Source: JBGSUZ01 sp043770095 (lineage in GTDB: Bacteria; Bacillota; Clostridia; Peptostreptococcales; Acidaminobacteraceae). Taken from it: a stretch of 64,000 nucleotides of DNA. The first letter of the stretch is position 1. Each line of letters opens with the position of its first letter. Of this stretch, positions 17,560-26,310 are shown one piece after another. A program made the translations under genes and the position numbers. The notes below the pieces were generated by a model that did not search any database, was not told where the DNA came from, and was given only the letters and a program-made list of their open reading frames with translations. The stretch lies in assembly GCA_043770095.1 (NCBI GenBank), contig JAYVIR010000045.1, positions 1 to 64,000 on the forward strand, given 5' to 3'.

Positions 17560-18750
17560 TTATTTGATAATACCCATTTCTTTTCCAACTTTTTCGAAGG
17601 CTGCAACAGCTCTATCCAGCTGTTCTGTCGTATGAGCAGCTGTAACCATCACTCTAACGCGACCAGTTCCTTTTGGAACCGTTGGGAATACAATTGATGA
17701 TACAAACACGCCATTCTCAAGCAAATTCTTTGAAAAGAGCATTGCTTTTGATTCTTCACCAATGATTACAGGCGTAATTGGAGTGCCGCTGTTTCCAATA
17801 TTGTAACCTAACTCTGCCATTTTTGACTTGAAGTATTTTGCATTTGCCCAAAGACGATCTGTATATTCTGTAGATTCTGTTAAGATGTCTACAGCTTCAT
17901 TTAAGGCACCTACTACTGCTGGTGGTAAAGATGTCGAGAATAGAATTGGTCTGCCTCTGTGACTTAACCATTCCTTCATAGTATTGCTTCCCGCTACATA
18001 ACCACCAATAACGCCAAGTGCTTTAGAGAGCGTACCGATTGTAAAGTCAATTCTTCCATGAAGATGGAAATGGTCTACTGTGCCTCTGCCACCTTCACCG
18101 AGAACGCCAGAACCATGAGCATCGTCCACATAAGTCATACACTCAAATTTTTCAGCAAGCTCTACGATTGCCGGCAAGTTGGCAATATCGCCATCCATCG
18201 AGAATACGCCGTCTGTGATGATGAGAACGTTTTTATAATTAGCTCTCTTCTCCACAAGAACTCTTTCAAGGTCAGCCATATTGCTGTGCTTATAAACTGC
18301 ACGATCAGCTTTTGAAAGTCTTGAACCGTCTATAATAGAAGCGTGGTTTAACTCATCTGATAAGATTAAATCTCCAGCGCCTGTAACCGCTTGAATAACG
18401 CCTGCATTACATGCAAAACCTGATTGGAACAACATAACTGCTTCTTCTCTTTTAAAAGTAGCTAATTTTCTTTCAAGTTCTTCATGGATATCCATGTTGC
18501 CAACGATTGTTCTAACTGCGCCAGAACCTACGCCGTACTTTTCAATAGCAGCAATAGCCGCTTTCTTCATTCTTGGATGTGTTGCAAATCCTAAGTAGTT
18601 ATTTGAAGAAAGGTTAATGACTTTTTTACCATTTAATATTACTTCCGCTTCATTCGCTGTTTCGAGAACTGGTAACTTTCTGTAAACGCCTTGATCTTTT
18701 AATTCTTGAATGCTGTCTTGTAAATACTTGAGTTCATGAACGTTAGACAT
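17560..18750 (-). CDS. kbl: Glycine C-acetyltransferase (2-amino-3-ketobutyrate CoA ligase)
   Basis: 396-residue PLP enzyme of the alpha-oxoamine synthase family. It cleaves 2-amino-3-oxobutyrate with CoA to glycine and acetyl-CoA. Landmarks are INLSSNNYLGFATHPRM, GSGAVRTIVGNMDIHEELE, LILSDELNHASIIDG, VDDAHGSGVLGEGGRG and the PLP-lysine motif GTLSKALGVIGGY. ATG 18750 follows GAGGAGG. It sits 12 bases after tdh, which makes its substrate, so the two form the threonine-to-glycine pathway. KBL and related synthases (BioF, HemA) are similar, but the tdh neighbour settles the assignment. Confidence 0.97.
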   Translation of the reverse strand: MSNVHELKYLQDSIQELKDQGVYRKLPVLETANEAEVILNGKKVINLSSNNYLGFATHPRMKKAAIAAIEKYGVGSGAVRTIVGNMDIHEELERKLATFKREEAVMLFQSGFACNAGVIQAVTGAGDLILSDELNHASIIDGSRLSKADRAVYKHSNMADLERVLVEKRANYKNVLIITDGVFSMDGDIANLPAIVELAEKFECMTYVDDAHGSGVLGEGGRGTVDHFHLHGRIDFTIGTLSKALGVIGGYVAGSNTMKEWLSHRGRPILFSTSLPPAVVGALNEAVDILTESTEYTDRLWANAKYFKSKMAELGYNIGNSGTPITPVIIGEESKAMLFSKNLLENGVFVSSIVFPTVPKGTGRVRVMVTAAHTTEQLDRAVAAFEKVGKEMGIIK

Positions 18751-18762
18751 GTTAATCCTCCT

Positions 18763-19815
18763 CTACTTCACACCATTAGGGAATAATACAACTTTGCCAC
18801 AGTTACCTGAAGCCATGAGTTCCATACCTTCAGCAAAGTCTTCGAGTGGTAATTTATGCGTCACAATTCTTTCAAGATTTAAGTTGCCTGATGCAATTAA
18901 ACCTTTAACCTGATACCAAGTATCATACATACGACGGCCTGTAATGCCGTGAATTTGAATGCCTCTGAAAACAACATCGTTTGCAATGTCTAATGATACG
19001 TCACCATTAGGAATACCCAAAATAGACATTCTGCCACCAAGTTTTAAATATTTCAACGCTTGGTTAATCGCCGTTGCATTGCCTGACATTTCAGCAACCA
19101 CGTCAACGCCAAGACCACCTGTCGCTTCAAGTACTGCTTTAATCACATCGTCTTTCATTGGGTTAAGACACAAATCTGCTCCAAGTTCTTTAGCGAGACC
19201 AAGTCTGTATTCGTTTACGTCGATGGCTATAACTTTAGACGCTCCAACTGCTTTAGCTACTGCAACAGCCATAATGCCAATAGGGCCAACGCCTACAACT
19301 GCAATGCTTTTTGCAATGATCGGACCAGACATTACGGTATGAACTGCATTGCCAAGAGGCTCTTGAATACAAAGGTACTCTGGTGGCACTGTTGGATCAT
19401 TTAACCATGCATTTGCTGCAGGGATTGCAATGTATTCTGCGAAAGCGCCATCACAATCAACGCCAAGGATTTTAGTATCTTTGCAGATATGACCTTGACC
19501 TGTTTGACAGAGTTCGCAAACGTTGCAAATAATATGTGTTTCAGCCGATACAATATCACCAAGTTTAATATGTTTAACCATGCTGCCTATTTCAACAACT
19601 TCTCCTGCAAATTCATGACCCATAACTTGAGGCGTTTTAATTCTATTTTGAGACCATTGATCCCAAGCATAGATATGATAATCCGTTCCACAAATTGAAG
19701 TTGCGAGAATTTTAACTAAAATTTCATCTGGCTGAATGCCTGGAATATCCTTTTGGATAAGCGTTGCACCAACCTTTGGCTCTAACTTTGATATTGCTTT
19801 CATTTGACCTTTCAT
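18763..19815 (-). CDS. tdh: L-threonine 3-dehydrogenase
   Basis: Zinc-dependent medium-chain dehydrogenase of about 350 residues that oxidises threonine to 2-amino-3-oxobutyrate with NAD. It has the catalytic-zinc region CGTDYHIYAWDQWSQ and GHEFAGEVVEIG, the structural-zinc cysteines in CNVCELCQTGQGHIC, and the Rossmann motif VVGVGPIGIMAVAVAKAVGA. The HIYxWD sequence is characteristic of TDH. Start ATG 19815 is set by GAGGAGG six bases before it. It is co-transcribed with kbl. Confidence 0.96.
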   Translation of the reverse strand: MKGQMKAISKLEPKVGATLIQKDIPGIQPDEILVKILATSICGTDYHIYAWDQWSQNRIKTPQVMGHEFAGEVVEIGSMVKHIKLGDIVSAETHIICNVCELCQTGQGHICKDTKILGVDCDGAFAEYIAIPAANAWLNDPTVPPEYLCIQEPLGNAVHTVMSGPIIAKSIAVVGVGPIGIMAVAVAKAVGASKVIAIDVNEYRLGLAKELGADLCLNPMKDDVIKAVLEATGGLGVDVVAEMSGNATAINQALKYLKLGGRMSILGIPNGDVSLDIANDVVFRGIQIHGITGRRMYDTWYQVKGLIASGNLNLERIVTHKLPLEDFAEGMELMASGNCGKVVLFPNGVK

Positions 19816-19925
19816 AATGAACCTCCTCAGAATATATCTCACTCTAAATAATGGGCAGTTATAAATGTCTTAATCTCTTATAGTGTAACACACGGACAAT
19901 ATAATGCACAATCACATTTTGAATT

Positions 19926-20480
19926 CTATTCCGAATAAAAAAGAACAATTGATACTTTTGTTAATTTTTTAGTGCTATTTCGATAGACATGAGTGCCATC
20001 TGATACAAAATTTGCCGCATCGCCTAATTTAAGTTTATAAACGATGCCTCCAATTTCAATTTCAAGACTCCCCTCCATCACCACAAGATACTCTTCAACC
20101 CCTTTTATATGGGCGTCCGAAATATGAATGCACCCTGGATCAAGTTCAACCGTATACATTTCAAACTTTTTAGCGGCATCGTAAGGAAAATAAGACATTA
20201 AACGATACATACCATCTTCTTGAGCCACTTCATAGGCATCTTCGCGAGCAATAATATTCACTTGACCTGATGTTTCACTAAGGAGTGAAGTAAATGAAAC
20301 CCGAAGGCCATTTGCTATTTTCCAAATAGTTCCTACCGAAGGGTTTGCTGACCCTCTTTCAATTTGTCCTAACATACTTTTACTCACCATGCACGTTTCA
20401 GACAATTGACTTAATGATAAATTACGTTCTTCGCGTATGCGTTTTAGATTAATGGCTAAAAGTTGATTGAGATCCTTCAC
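19926..20480 (-). CDS. XRE-family regulator with C-terminal cupin domain, near tdh-kbl
   Basis: 184 residues. The N-terminal HTH is INLKRIREERNLSLSQLSETCMVSKSMLGQIERGSANPSVGTIW. The C-terminal cupin includes IKGVEEYLVVMEGSLEIEIGGIVYKLKLGDAANF and HVYRNS. The start is a GTG at 20480 with AAAGGAAG seven bases before it. It lies 26 bases downstream of queG and 111 bases upstream of tdh, all on the minus strand, so it may regulate tdh-kbl in response to an amino acid bound by the cupin. That is inferred from position. Architecture is the same as the regulator at 8523-9062, but the sequences are clearly different paralogues. Confidence 0.85.
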   Translation of the reverse strand: MKDLNQLLAINLKRIREERNLSLSQLSETCMVSKSMLGQIERGSANPSVGTIWKIANGLRVSFTSLLSETSGQVNIIAREDAYEVAQEDGMYRLMSYFPYDAAKKFEMYTVELDPGCIHISDAHIKGVEEYLVVMEGSLEIEIGGIVYKLKLGDAANFVSDGTHVYRNSTKKLTKVSIVLFYSE

Positions 20481-20506
20481 TGTTTTACTTCCTTTCTAAA
20501 AAACGT

Positions 20507-21601
20507 TTATGGGTTTAATCTTAGCTGTTCCAGTGCCCACTGGGCTATTTCAATCAATTCTTCACCATCGTGCAGAGCTTGATTTTTAAGGTAATGCTCT
20601 ATTTTAGGAATCCAATTTGCACTATGATCATTCGCCATATTGATTAAAGCATTTCGCTTATTGGTCTTAATACCTCGCCAAGAAAACCCCATATGACCAA
20701 AATCTTTTTTAAACTGCTTTGCAGACAATTTTAGGAGTACTTCTGGGTCGATGGCATTATTTTTTTCTCTGGTTAGCAATAACCCTTTTACTGCCTCTAT
20801 TTTTGAGAGCGGGCGATTCACCGGGCAGCACAATTGGCAATAATCGCAACCATAAAGATGGCCACCCATTAATTTTTTTTCAAAGTGTTCTAAACGTCCT
20901 TTTTTTTGCGTTAAGGCAGAGATACACCGTTGTCCGCTGAAATCTGTTTCTCCAGTAAGTGCACCCGCTGGGCAAGCAAGCTGACAAATTCGGCATTCTT
21001 TACAATTATCTGCCAATTCAAATGATTTTGACGTGTGTTTTTTGTTGAGTTCAGATTGCTCCAAGTGATGAGTAAGTGGTTCCAACGAAAATGATATCAA
21101 GATAAATGCCAAATAAAAAGAAGTTCCATATATTGGATGAATCAAAAATTGATTTCTCCCTGCTTTTCCCATGCCCATTTGTAGCGCAATACTGCGCTCT
21201 GGTAGTGGACCCATATCAACGTGGATCTGATATGAAAATTCATCCCCTAAGGCCTCTGTAATCGTTTTTTTGATAACTTCGTGATAATCCCATTCCCATG
21301 CCATAATGCTAATTTGACTGATTGTTTCTTTGGACGTTTCTTGATTTTTCGATAATAGCGCATAAGGAACCGAAAGTCCAATAATAGTTTCCCATGGTGC
21401 GAGATAGTCTATTAATAGATCGCCTTTATGATAATCAGGTTCAAATCCTGATAGATGCTGTATTTTTTCGCGTTTGAAGTAGATTTCTTCATAGCCGTTT
21501 AATGCGCTAATAGGAAAAGCCACACAACTTTCAAATCCTTTTTCGACTAGCAACGCTAAGATATTCTGTATGGCTCTAGAATCTTCTTTTATGATTTTCA
21601 C
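20507..21601 (-). CDS. queG: Epoxyqueuosine reductase QueG
   Basis: 364 residues. QueG reduces epoxyqueuosine to queuosine in tRNA, the last step of queuosine synthesis, using cobalamin and two [4Fe-4S] clusters. The ferredoxin-like cysteines are in CKECRICQLACPAGAL and CDYCQLCCPVN, and the B12-binding N-terminal domain contains GPLPERSIALQMGMGKAGRNQFLIHPIYGTSFYLAFIL. A C-terminal HEAT-like region follows (RNALINMAN). The apparent start is GTG 21601, directly after TAGTGAGG; spacing is short and the exact start is uncertain. No other queuosine gene is in the window. Confidence 0.94.
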   Translation of the reverse strand: MKIIKEDSRAIQNILALLVEKGFESCVAFPISALNGYEEIYFKREKIQHLSGFEPDYHKGDLLIDYLAPWETIIGLSVPYALLSKNQETSKETISQISIMAWEWDYHEVIKKTITEALGDEFSYQIHVDMGPLPERSIALQMGMGKAGRNQFLIHPIYGTSFYLAFILISFSLEPLTHHLEQSELNKKHTSKSFELADNCKECRICQLACPAGALTGETDFSGQRCISALTQKKGRLEHFEKKLMGGHLYGCDYCQLCCPVNRPLSKIEAVKGLLLTREKNNAIDPEVLLKLSAKQFKKDFGHMGFSWRGIKTNKRNALINMANDHSANWIPKIEHYLKNQALHDGEELIEIAQWALEQLRLNP

Positions 21602-21637
21602 CTCACTAAAGCACTTTAGCCGAATAATGGATGGTAT

Positions 21638-21663
21638 TAAAAAACAGGGGGTTATCCCCCCTG
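21638..21663 (-). terminator. Terminator after the ArsR-like gene
   Basis: Minus-strand stem CAGGGGG/CCCCCTG with a short A/U loop, followed by a U6 tract. Confidence 0.9.
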
Positions 21664-21667
21664 CCTA

Positions 21668-22297
21668 TTATATTTCTGTATCTTCTGAATCGTCGCTATC
21701 GCCCTCTTCACCAGAATCAAATCTGACTTCCTCCCCCAAGGCCGTCGGAATAACCATTGATGCGGTAAAGTAGCGGTTAGTGCCTTCGCGAGGCTCTTCT
21801 TTGTCTTTAAGGTAGTCATCTACAACTTTTTGTATATTTTGGTTAAGTAAATCTGCTTCCTCTTCTGTTAAATAGAAGTCATAGTCGTAATTGATTTTCT
21901 TTTGCACTTTTAATTCCTTGTTGTTCATGCTACCGTAAAACTCTTTAGAAATTTTTTCAAAAAGTGCAATACCCGCATTTCTCATATCCTTAATATCATG
22001 ATCATCATTCTTGTTGACCATTCTACTATCAAGAACAATTGATTCCGCAACTGGCATGTAGTACTTTTCGACTACGCCTTGTTTAACCGAGACGTTAACC
22101 AATTTCAAAATACCAACTTTTGCCAATGTTTTTATATGGTAGTTTACACGACCATGCGGTTCGCCCATTTTAACCGAAATATCTTTTGCGCTTGCAGGCT
22201 TGTTGTCAAATGTTTCAATAATCTTAATGCGATAAGGGCTAGAAAGCGCCTTTATTTGTTCAAGACTACTTACGACTAAAACTTCATTAATCCCCAT
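21668..22297 (-). CDS. ArsR-like winged-helix transcriptional regulator
   Basis: 209 residues. A winged-helix domain occupies about residues 10-75 (EQIKALSSPYRIKIIETFDNKPASAKDISVKMGEPHGRVNYHIKTLAKVGILKLV), typical of ArsR/HTH_20 proteins. A middle helical region and a very acidic tail (EEGDSDDSEDTEI) follow. No metal-binding cysteine pair is seen, so it is not a classical metal sensor; the long C-terminal part may bind another ligand. It is monocistronic, with a visible promoter and terminator. The target is unknown. Confidence 0.75.
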   Translation of the reverse strand: MGINEVLVVSSLEQIKALSSPYRIKIIETFDNKPASAKDISVKMGEPHGRVNYHIKTLAKVGILKLVNVSVKQGVVEKYYMPVAESIVLDSRMVNKNDDHDIKDMRNAGIALFEKISKEFYGSMNNKELKVQKKINYDYDFYLTEEEADLLNQNIQKVVDDYLKDKEEPREGTNRYFTASMVIPTALGEEVRFDSGEEGDSDDSEDTEI

Positions 22298-22351
22298 TTT
22301 TTAAGCTCCTATTAATCCTGTGTACAGTGTAGTTTTGAATCCCCCAACCAC

Positions 22352-22380
22352 ATTATATTTTTTCTATGCAGATTAGTCAA
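22352..22380 (-). promoter_or_regulatory. Promoter of the ArsR-like gene
   Basis: Minus strand: -35 TTGACT (22380-22375), 17-bp spacer, -10 TATAAT (22357-22352). Confidence 0.75.
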
Positions 22381-22407
22381 TTTGAATTTATTAATAACAC
22401 AATTAAC

Positions 22408-24069
22408 TTATATTTCCATTATAAAATAGGTAATATCATCTTGCAAGTGACTGTTATATGGGTAAACTTTTGAAATTAAGCGTTCATTTAATTGCGTAAG
22501 GCTTAGATGAACGCCTTCTTTGAGGGTTTGTTCAAGCTCAGATTGTGTAAATACTTGATTTTTTTCCTTATCAACCAATCCGTCTGTATAGAAGAGTACT
22601 CGATCACCCGGTTTCAATTGAATATTGGAAGATATATATTCAGGTGTATAAATACCGTGCAGTTTACAAATAGCAAATCCTTCTGACTCATCTAAATAGG
22701 TAATAGAGCCATCTTCACTAACCACAATTGGAATGCAGTTCATGCCGCCAGAACAATAAGTGAGTACCTTTGTCGTCATATTGTACGAAGCAAAAAACAC
22801 GACCATATGCATTTCGTCAGGAAAATTCATTTTATTGAATTCTTCAAAAAAATTAGCCAGATTTTTATGTGGCTTTAACCCTCTAAATCGCATAATCAGA
22901 CGCTCAGTTGAACGTATGTAGTTATTGCAGAACATCGTCATTAAAGCAGCTGAAATGCCATGTCCTGAGACATCTAAAATATACATGCCAATGGTTTCAT
23001 CGTCGATTTTATAAATGTCGTAAAAGTCCCCTGAAAGCTTGTCGCAAGGAAAATATTCCGAAATAAAATGCGTATTTTTGATGACCAATTTCCTTGGTGG
23101 CAGTAATGATTGTTGAATGCTTCTGGCATATTCAAGTTCCACAAGAAACTGCTTATTAATTTCATTGACTTCATTGGTTTTCTTTCTAATGACGGTTTCA
23201 ATGTTTTTCGCAAAAACATGAACTTGCTCTTCTCTTTGCTGAATATCCTTCAAAGGATTTCCAATATAGAGTTTATATGTGTATTTCAATAAAAGAACCG
23301 CTGCCACAACCTGATAGAGGTTGGTAAAAAAGTAGGTACACTGACCATAATCCCCCATGAAATTACCAAATAAAATGGCATTAAAATAGAAAATATAGGC
23401 TGAAATCATTTTAATATAATTTTCATTGTGACTGCTGTAGTACTGACGCATGTTTAATATCATCAGAAAAATCAGTTCAAGACAAATCATATAACTGATG
23501 GCAATGCCGATCAATTCAATATAATAAGTTAAAGCGCTATAATGAACAGAGTAATTGAAAAAGAGAATCAATAAAATAAAAATCATCGGGATCACAAGTG
23601 GTATTAATGTGTAAATGCGCTTATTTTCACCCGCTATTGAGTCTTCGCTGATTCTCGTTTCAACCCAAATCAGAATAGCAAAAAGAATAAAAAGATTGAT
23701 ATTTCCTACTAGGAGTCCTAATTTTAATGTATTGGCCAAATCATAGACATCAGAGTAAATCACTAAAATGAAGCTGAGTAAATCCATTACCGCTCCACCT
23801 AAAAATGCCAAAGAATAGACAAGTACTTTGGTCTTGCGGGTGGTTATAAAGGAGTAATAGGTTGTATTATAAATAAGCATTAGCGCAAAAGCCATTCCTA
23901 TATCTAAAAACCCATTGATGTATTTTAGATTGAAATTAATACTCTCGCCGGCAACCCACTCGATGGAGAACATGATGGCAGCAAAAATCAGAATTGTCAA
24001 AAAGAAAGTGGTCCAAAGACCCCTCATAATCTTTGACTTATTTATTTCACGATTGTTTAACGCCAACAT
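22408..24069 (-). CDS. Membrane PP2C-type serine phosphatase (SpoIIE/RsbU family)
   Basis: About 553 residues. The N-terminal half has roughly eight hydrophobic segments (residues about 15-265), with no recognised sensor domain. A linker ends in the RsbU-type motif YARSIQQSLLPPRKL. The SpoIIE/PP2C domain contains SGDFYDIYKIDD, MYILDVSGHGISAALMTMF and FYTDGLVDKEKNQ, which carry the metal-binding aspartates. Such phosphatases dephosphorylate anti-sigma-factor antagonists or other Ser/Thr phosphoproteins. Start ATG 24069 has GGGGTGAG before it; a TTG at 24087 would add six residues. No anti-sigma partner is adjacent. It lies 28 bases after the nucleoside kinase gene, so co-transcription is likely. 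Confidence 0.85.
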   Translation of the reverse strand: MLALNNREINKSKIMRGLWTTFFLTILIFAAIMFSIEWVAGESINFNLKYINGFLDIGMAFALMLIYNTTYYSFITTRKTKVLVYSLAFLGGAVMDLLSFILVIYSDVYDLANTLKLGLLVGNINLFILFAILIWVETRISEDSIAGENKRIYTLIPLVIPMIFILLILFFNYSVHYSALTYYIELIGIAISYMICLELIFLMILNMRQYYSSHNENYIKMISAYIFYFNAILFGNFMGDYGQCTYFFTNLYQVVAAVLLLKYTYKLYIGNPLKDIQQREEQVHVFAKNIETVIRKKTNEVNEINKQFLVELEYARSIQQSLLPPRKLVIKNTHFISEYFPCDKLSGDFYDIYKIDDETIGMYILDVSGHGISAALMTMFCNNYIRSTERLIMRFRGLKPHKNLANFFEEFNKMNFPDEMHMVVFFASYNMTTKVLTYCSGGMNCIPIVVSEDGSITYLDESEGFAICKLHGIYTPEYISSNIQLKPGDRVLFYTDGLVDKEKNQVFTQSELEQTLKEGVHLSLTQLNERLISKVYPYNSHLQDDITYFIMEI

Positions 24070-24097
24070 ATTCTCACCCCAGTACAAATTTTATTGT

Positions 24098-25756
24098 TTA
24101 TTCAAAACAACTGCCACCTACAAATTCTCTTAAAATTGAAGTTGGCGGAATTTGTTTCTCGTCCTCGATGGTTTTAAAATAGCTTAAGAATTTTAGCAAC
24201 CGCTTTGCTTCAGCGTATTCTGGCTTTGTCTCATCTATTTCTAGCAAAAGTGGCTGTGCATATTTTTTAAGCACTGCTAATTCATAAACCATCGCAGAGT
24301 TAAACATTATATCCGCTTCCTCTTGGAATGGGAAAATGTTTTTTTCTTCGCCTTTTCTCACTGAAGGCCATTGAGCAATTGTCGTAAGCGCCGAATAGCC
24401 CCTTGATCTGTAGTCGCGGACAATCCTTCTGAAAAGTCTAGTATCCGTCGTTGGAATTCTATTATGATCATCAATATTGAGGGTGGTAAGAGCACTAATA
24501 TAAATTTTAAATTTGTCTTTTGGATCAATCAAATCCGTCAAACGACCGTTTAGACCATGTATACCCTCTATTATAATCGTTTGGTCAGCTTCAATTTTTA
24601 GATGTTTGCCAAGGTATTCACGTTTTCCAAGTCTAAAATTAAAAGTTGGCAACTCTATATCTTCACCGCTTAATAACATGGCTAAATTTTGATTAAACAA
24701 TTCAACATCTACTGAATCAATGGATTCAAAATCAAATTTACCATCTTCATCAAGCGGCGTTCGATCTCTATCCACAAAATAATCGTCCGTAGAGAGTGTT
24801 ATTGGTTTCAATCCATTTACTTTTAGCTGTACCATTAATCGGTTGGCAAAAGTAGTCTTTCCGGACGATGATGGTCCTGCTATTAATACCACTCGCTTAT
24901 TGCTGTCTGTAATCTGATCCGCAATTTGAGCAATTTTCTTTTCTTGCAAAGCTTCTTGTACTCGCATGATTTCTGCAATATTTTTTTCAGTAATCCAATC
25001 GTTAAGATCTGCTACAAAAGATACACCTAAAATTTGTCCCCATTTTTTTGATTCTTTATATATTTGAGCTAATTTAGGTTGCTCATTATATTCAGGCAGA
25101 CTCATCAAGGAATACTTATTAGGAAATAACAGCACTGCACCATCATCGAAATATTTAAGATCGAAAACTCTTAAATATCCTGTACTAGGAACCATGTATC
25201 CATAAAAATAATTTTTGATCCAACCCAACGCGTATAGATTCACAAAATCTTGTGTTCTATATTTCAATAAAGCTTTTTTAGGAAGCATGCCAAATTTCTC
25301 GAAATACGCTTCGGCTATTTCCTTAGGCACCTTTTCTTTTACAAATAATTCATCTGATTTGATAATACTCTGCATTCTTTCTTTTATCACCGCAATATCA
25401 TCTGGCGTAATATGTCGTTGATAATTCAACTCAAAATAAATACCCTTATTCAGTGAGTGTTGAACGGTTACCGTTATTTTGTCGAAAAGTTCCATCGCTG
25501 CTCTGATGAGTACAAAAGAAAGACTTCTTTGATAGATTCTTACGCCGTCCATATCTGTTATATCAACCCACTCAATGCTCATATCCGATGTAAGTGGCGC
25601 ACTTAATTCCTTGATGGTATTATTGACACGAAAAGCAACAATGATTGGTTGCTCAGGTATTTGAATGTCCTTAACGAGAGTCTCTGCTTTTGTTCCCATG
25701 GGAACTTCATAGACTTTGTCTTTCACTCGAATGCAAACCATGCTATTTTGCGTCAT
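24098..25756 (-). CDS. Nucleoside kinase (uridine-kinase type) with TGS-like and ThrRS-like N-terminal domains
   Basis: About 552 residues. The N-terminus is a ubiquitin-like TGS-type domain (residues about 5-60), followed by a tRNA-synthetase SAD-like region (YELNYQRHITPDDIAVIKERM). The C-terminal P-loop kinase has Walker A VLIAGPSSSGKTTFANRL near 285, STDDYFVDRDRTPLDEDG, and EGIHGLNGRLTDLI, as in uridine/cytidine kinases. This three-part protein is a known Firmicutes type annotated as nucleoside kinase. ATG 25756 follows GGGAG at 8 nt. It lies 12 bases downstream of lepB. The natural substrate of this type is not firmly established. Confidence 0.87.
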   Translation of the reverse strand: MTQNSMVCIRVKDKVYEVPMGTKAETLVKDIQIPEQPIIVAFRVNNTIKELSAPLTSDMSIEWVDITDMDGVRIYQRSLSFVLIRAAMELFDKITVTVQHSLNKGIYFELNYQRHITPDDIAVIKERMQSIIKSDELFVKEKVPKEIAEAYFEKFGMLPKKALLKYRTQDFVNLYALGWIKNYFYGYMVPSTGYLRVFDLKYFDDGAVLLFPNKYSLMSLPEYNEQPKLAQIYKESKKWGQILGVSFVADLNDWITEKNIAEIMRVQEALQEKKIAQIADQITDSNKRVVLIAGPSSSGKTTFANRLMVQLKVNGLKPITLSTDDYFVDRDRTPLDEDGKFDFESIDSVDVELFNQNLAMLLSGEDIELPTFNFRLGKREYLGKHLKIEADQTIIIEGIHGLNGRLTDLIDPKDKFKIYISALTTLNIDDHNRIPTTDTRLFRRIVRDYRSRGYSALTTIAQWPSVRKGEEKNIFPFQEEADIMFNSAMVYELAVLKKYAQPLLLEIDETKPEYAEAKRLLKFLSYFKTIEDEKQIPPTSILREFVGGSCFE

Positions 25757-25768
25757 AATTGTCACTCC

Positions 25769-26296
25769 CTATTCAATAGTCCCTGCTCGATTAATCGGTA
25801 GAATTCTAAAAATCACTTTTCCCATTACCGCAGATTTTTTGATAAGCCCAACTTCTTCAAATCGGCTATCTTTGCTATTATCGCGGTTATCACCAAGGAC
25901 AAAAATTTCGCCTTCGCCTACAGCCCATTTTGAAGTGCCAAAATCAATTGTTTGTGACCCATCTGTATAGTCCTCAATAATTTTTTGTTCATTTACATAG
26001 ACGCTGCCTTCTTTGATTTCAATCCGATCGCCTTGGATGCCAATAACCCTTTTGATTAAGTTTTTTTCGCCACCCGAATCCATTTTCAAATGCGTCTTAA
26101 AGACAACAACATCTGAATGATCAATGCCCTTTGCATACACGTATGCTTTACTAATCAAAAGATACTCTCTATCGTAATAACTAGGCTCCATTGAAGGCCC
26201 ATAGACGACTGTCGGTCTGATGAAAAAGATGATTAGAGCCGTCACTACTAAAGCACCAATAAGCGCTTTAGCCCATTCTATTATTTCACGTTTCAT
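25769..26296 (-). CDS. lepB: Signal peptidase I
   Basis: About 175 residues with one N-terminal membrane anchor (ALIGALVVTALIIFFI). It removes signal peptides from exported proteins at the outer face of the membrane. Catalytic Ser is in GPSMEPSYYD, catalytic Lys in GGEKNLIKRVIGIQGD, and the conserved box VLGDNRDNSKDSRFEEVG is present. ATG 26296 has GGAG about 9 nt upstream. An ATG at 26314 overlaps the preceding gene's stop (ATGA) and would add six residues. It is in an operon-like run with the HEPN gene upstream and the nucleoside kinase downstream. Confidence 0.95.
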   Translation of the reverse strand: MKREIIEWAKALIGALVVTALIIFFIRPTVVYGPSMEPSYYDREYLLISKAYVYAKGIDHSDVVVFKTHLKMDSGGEKNLIKRVIGIQGDRIEIKEGSVYVNEQKIIEDYTDGSQTIDFGTSKWAVGEGEIFVLGDNRDNSKDSRFEEVGLIKKSAVMGKVIFRILPINRAGTIE

Positions 26297-26310
26297 TATT
26301 AGACTCCAAT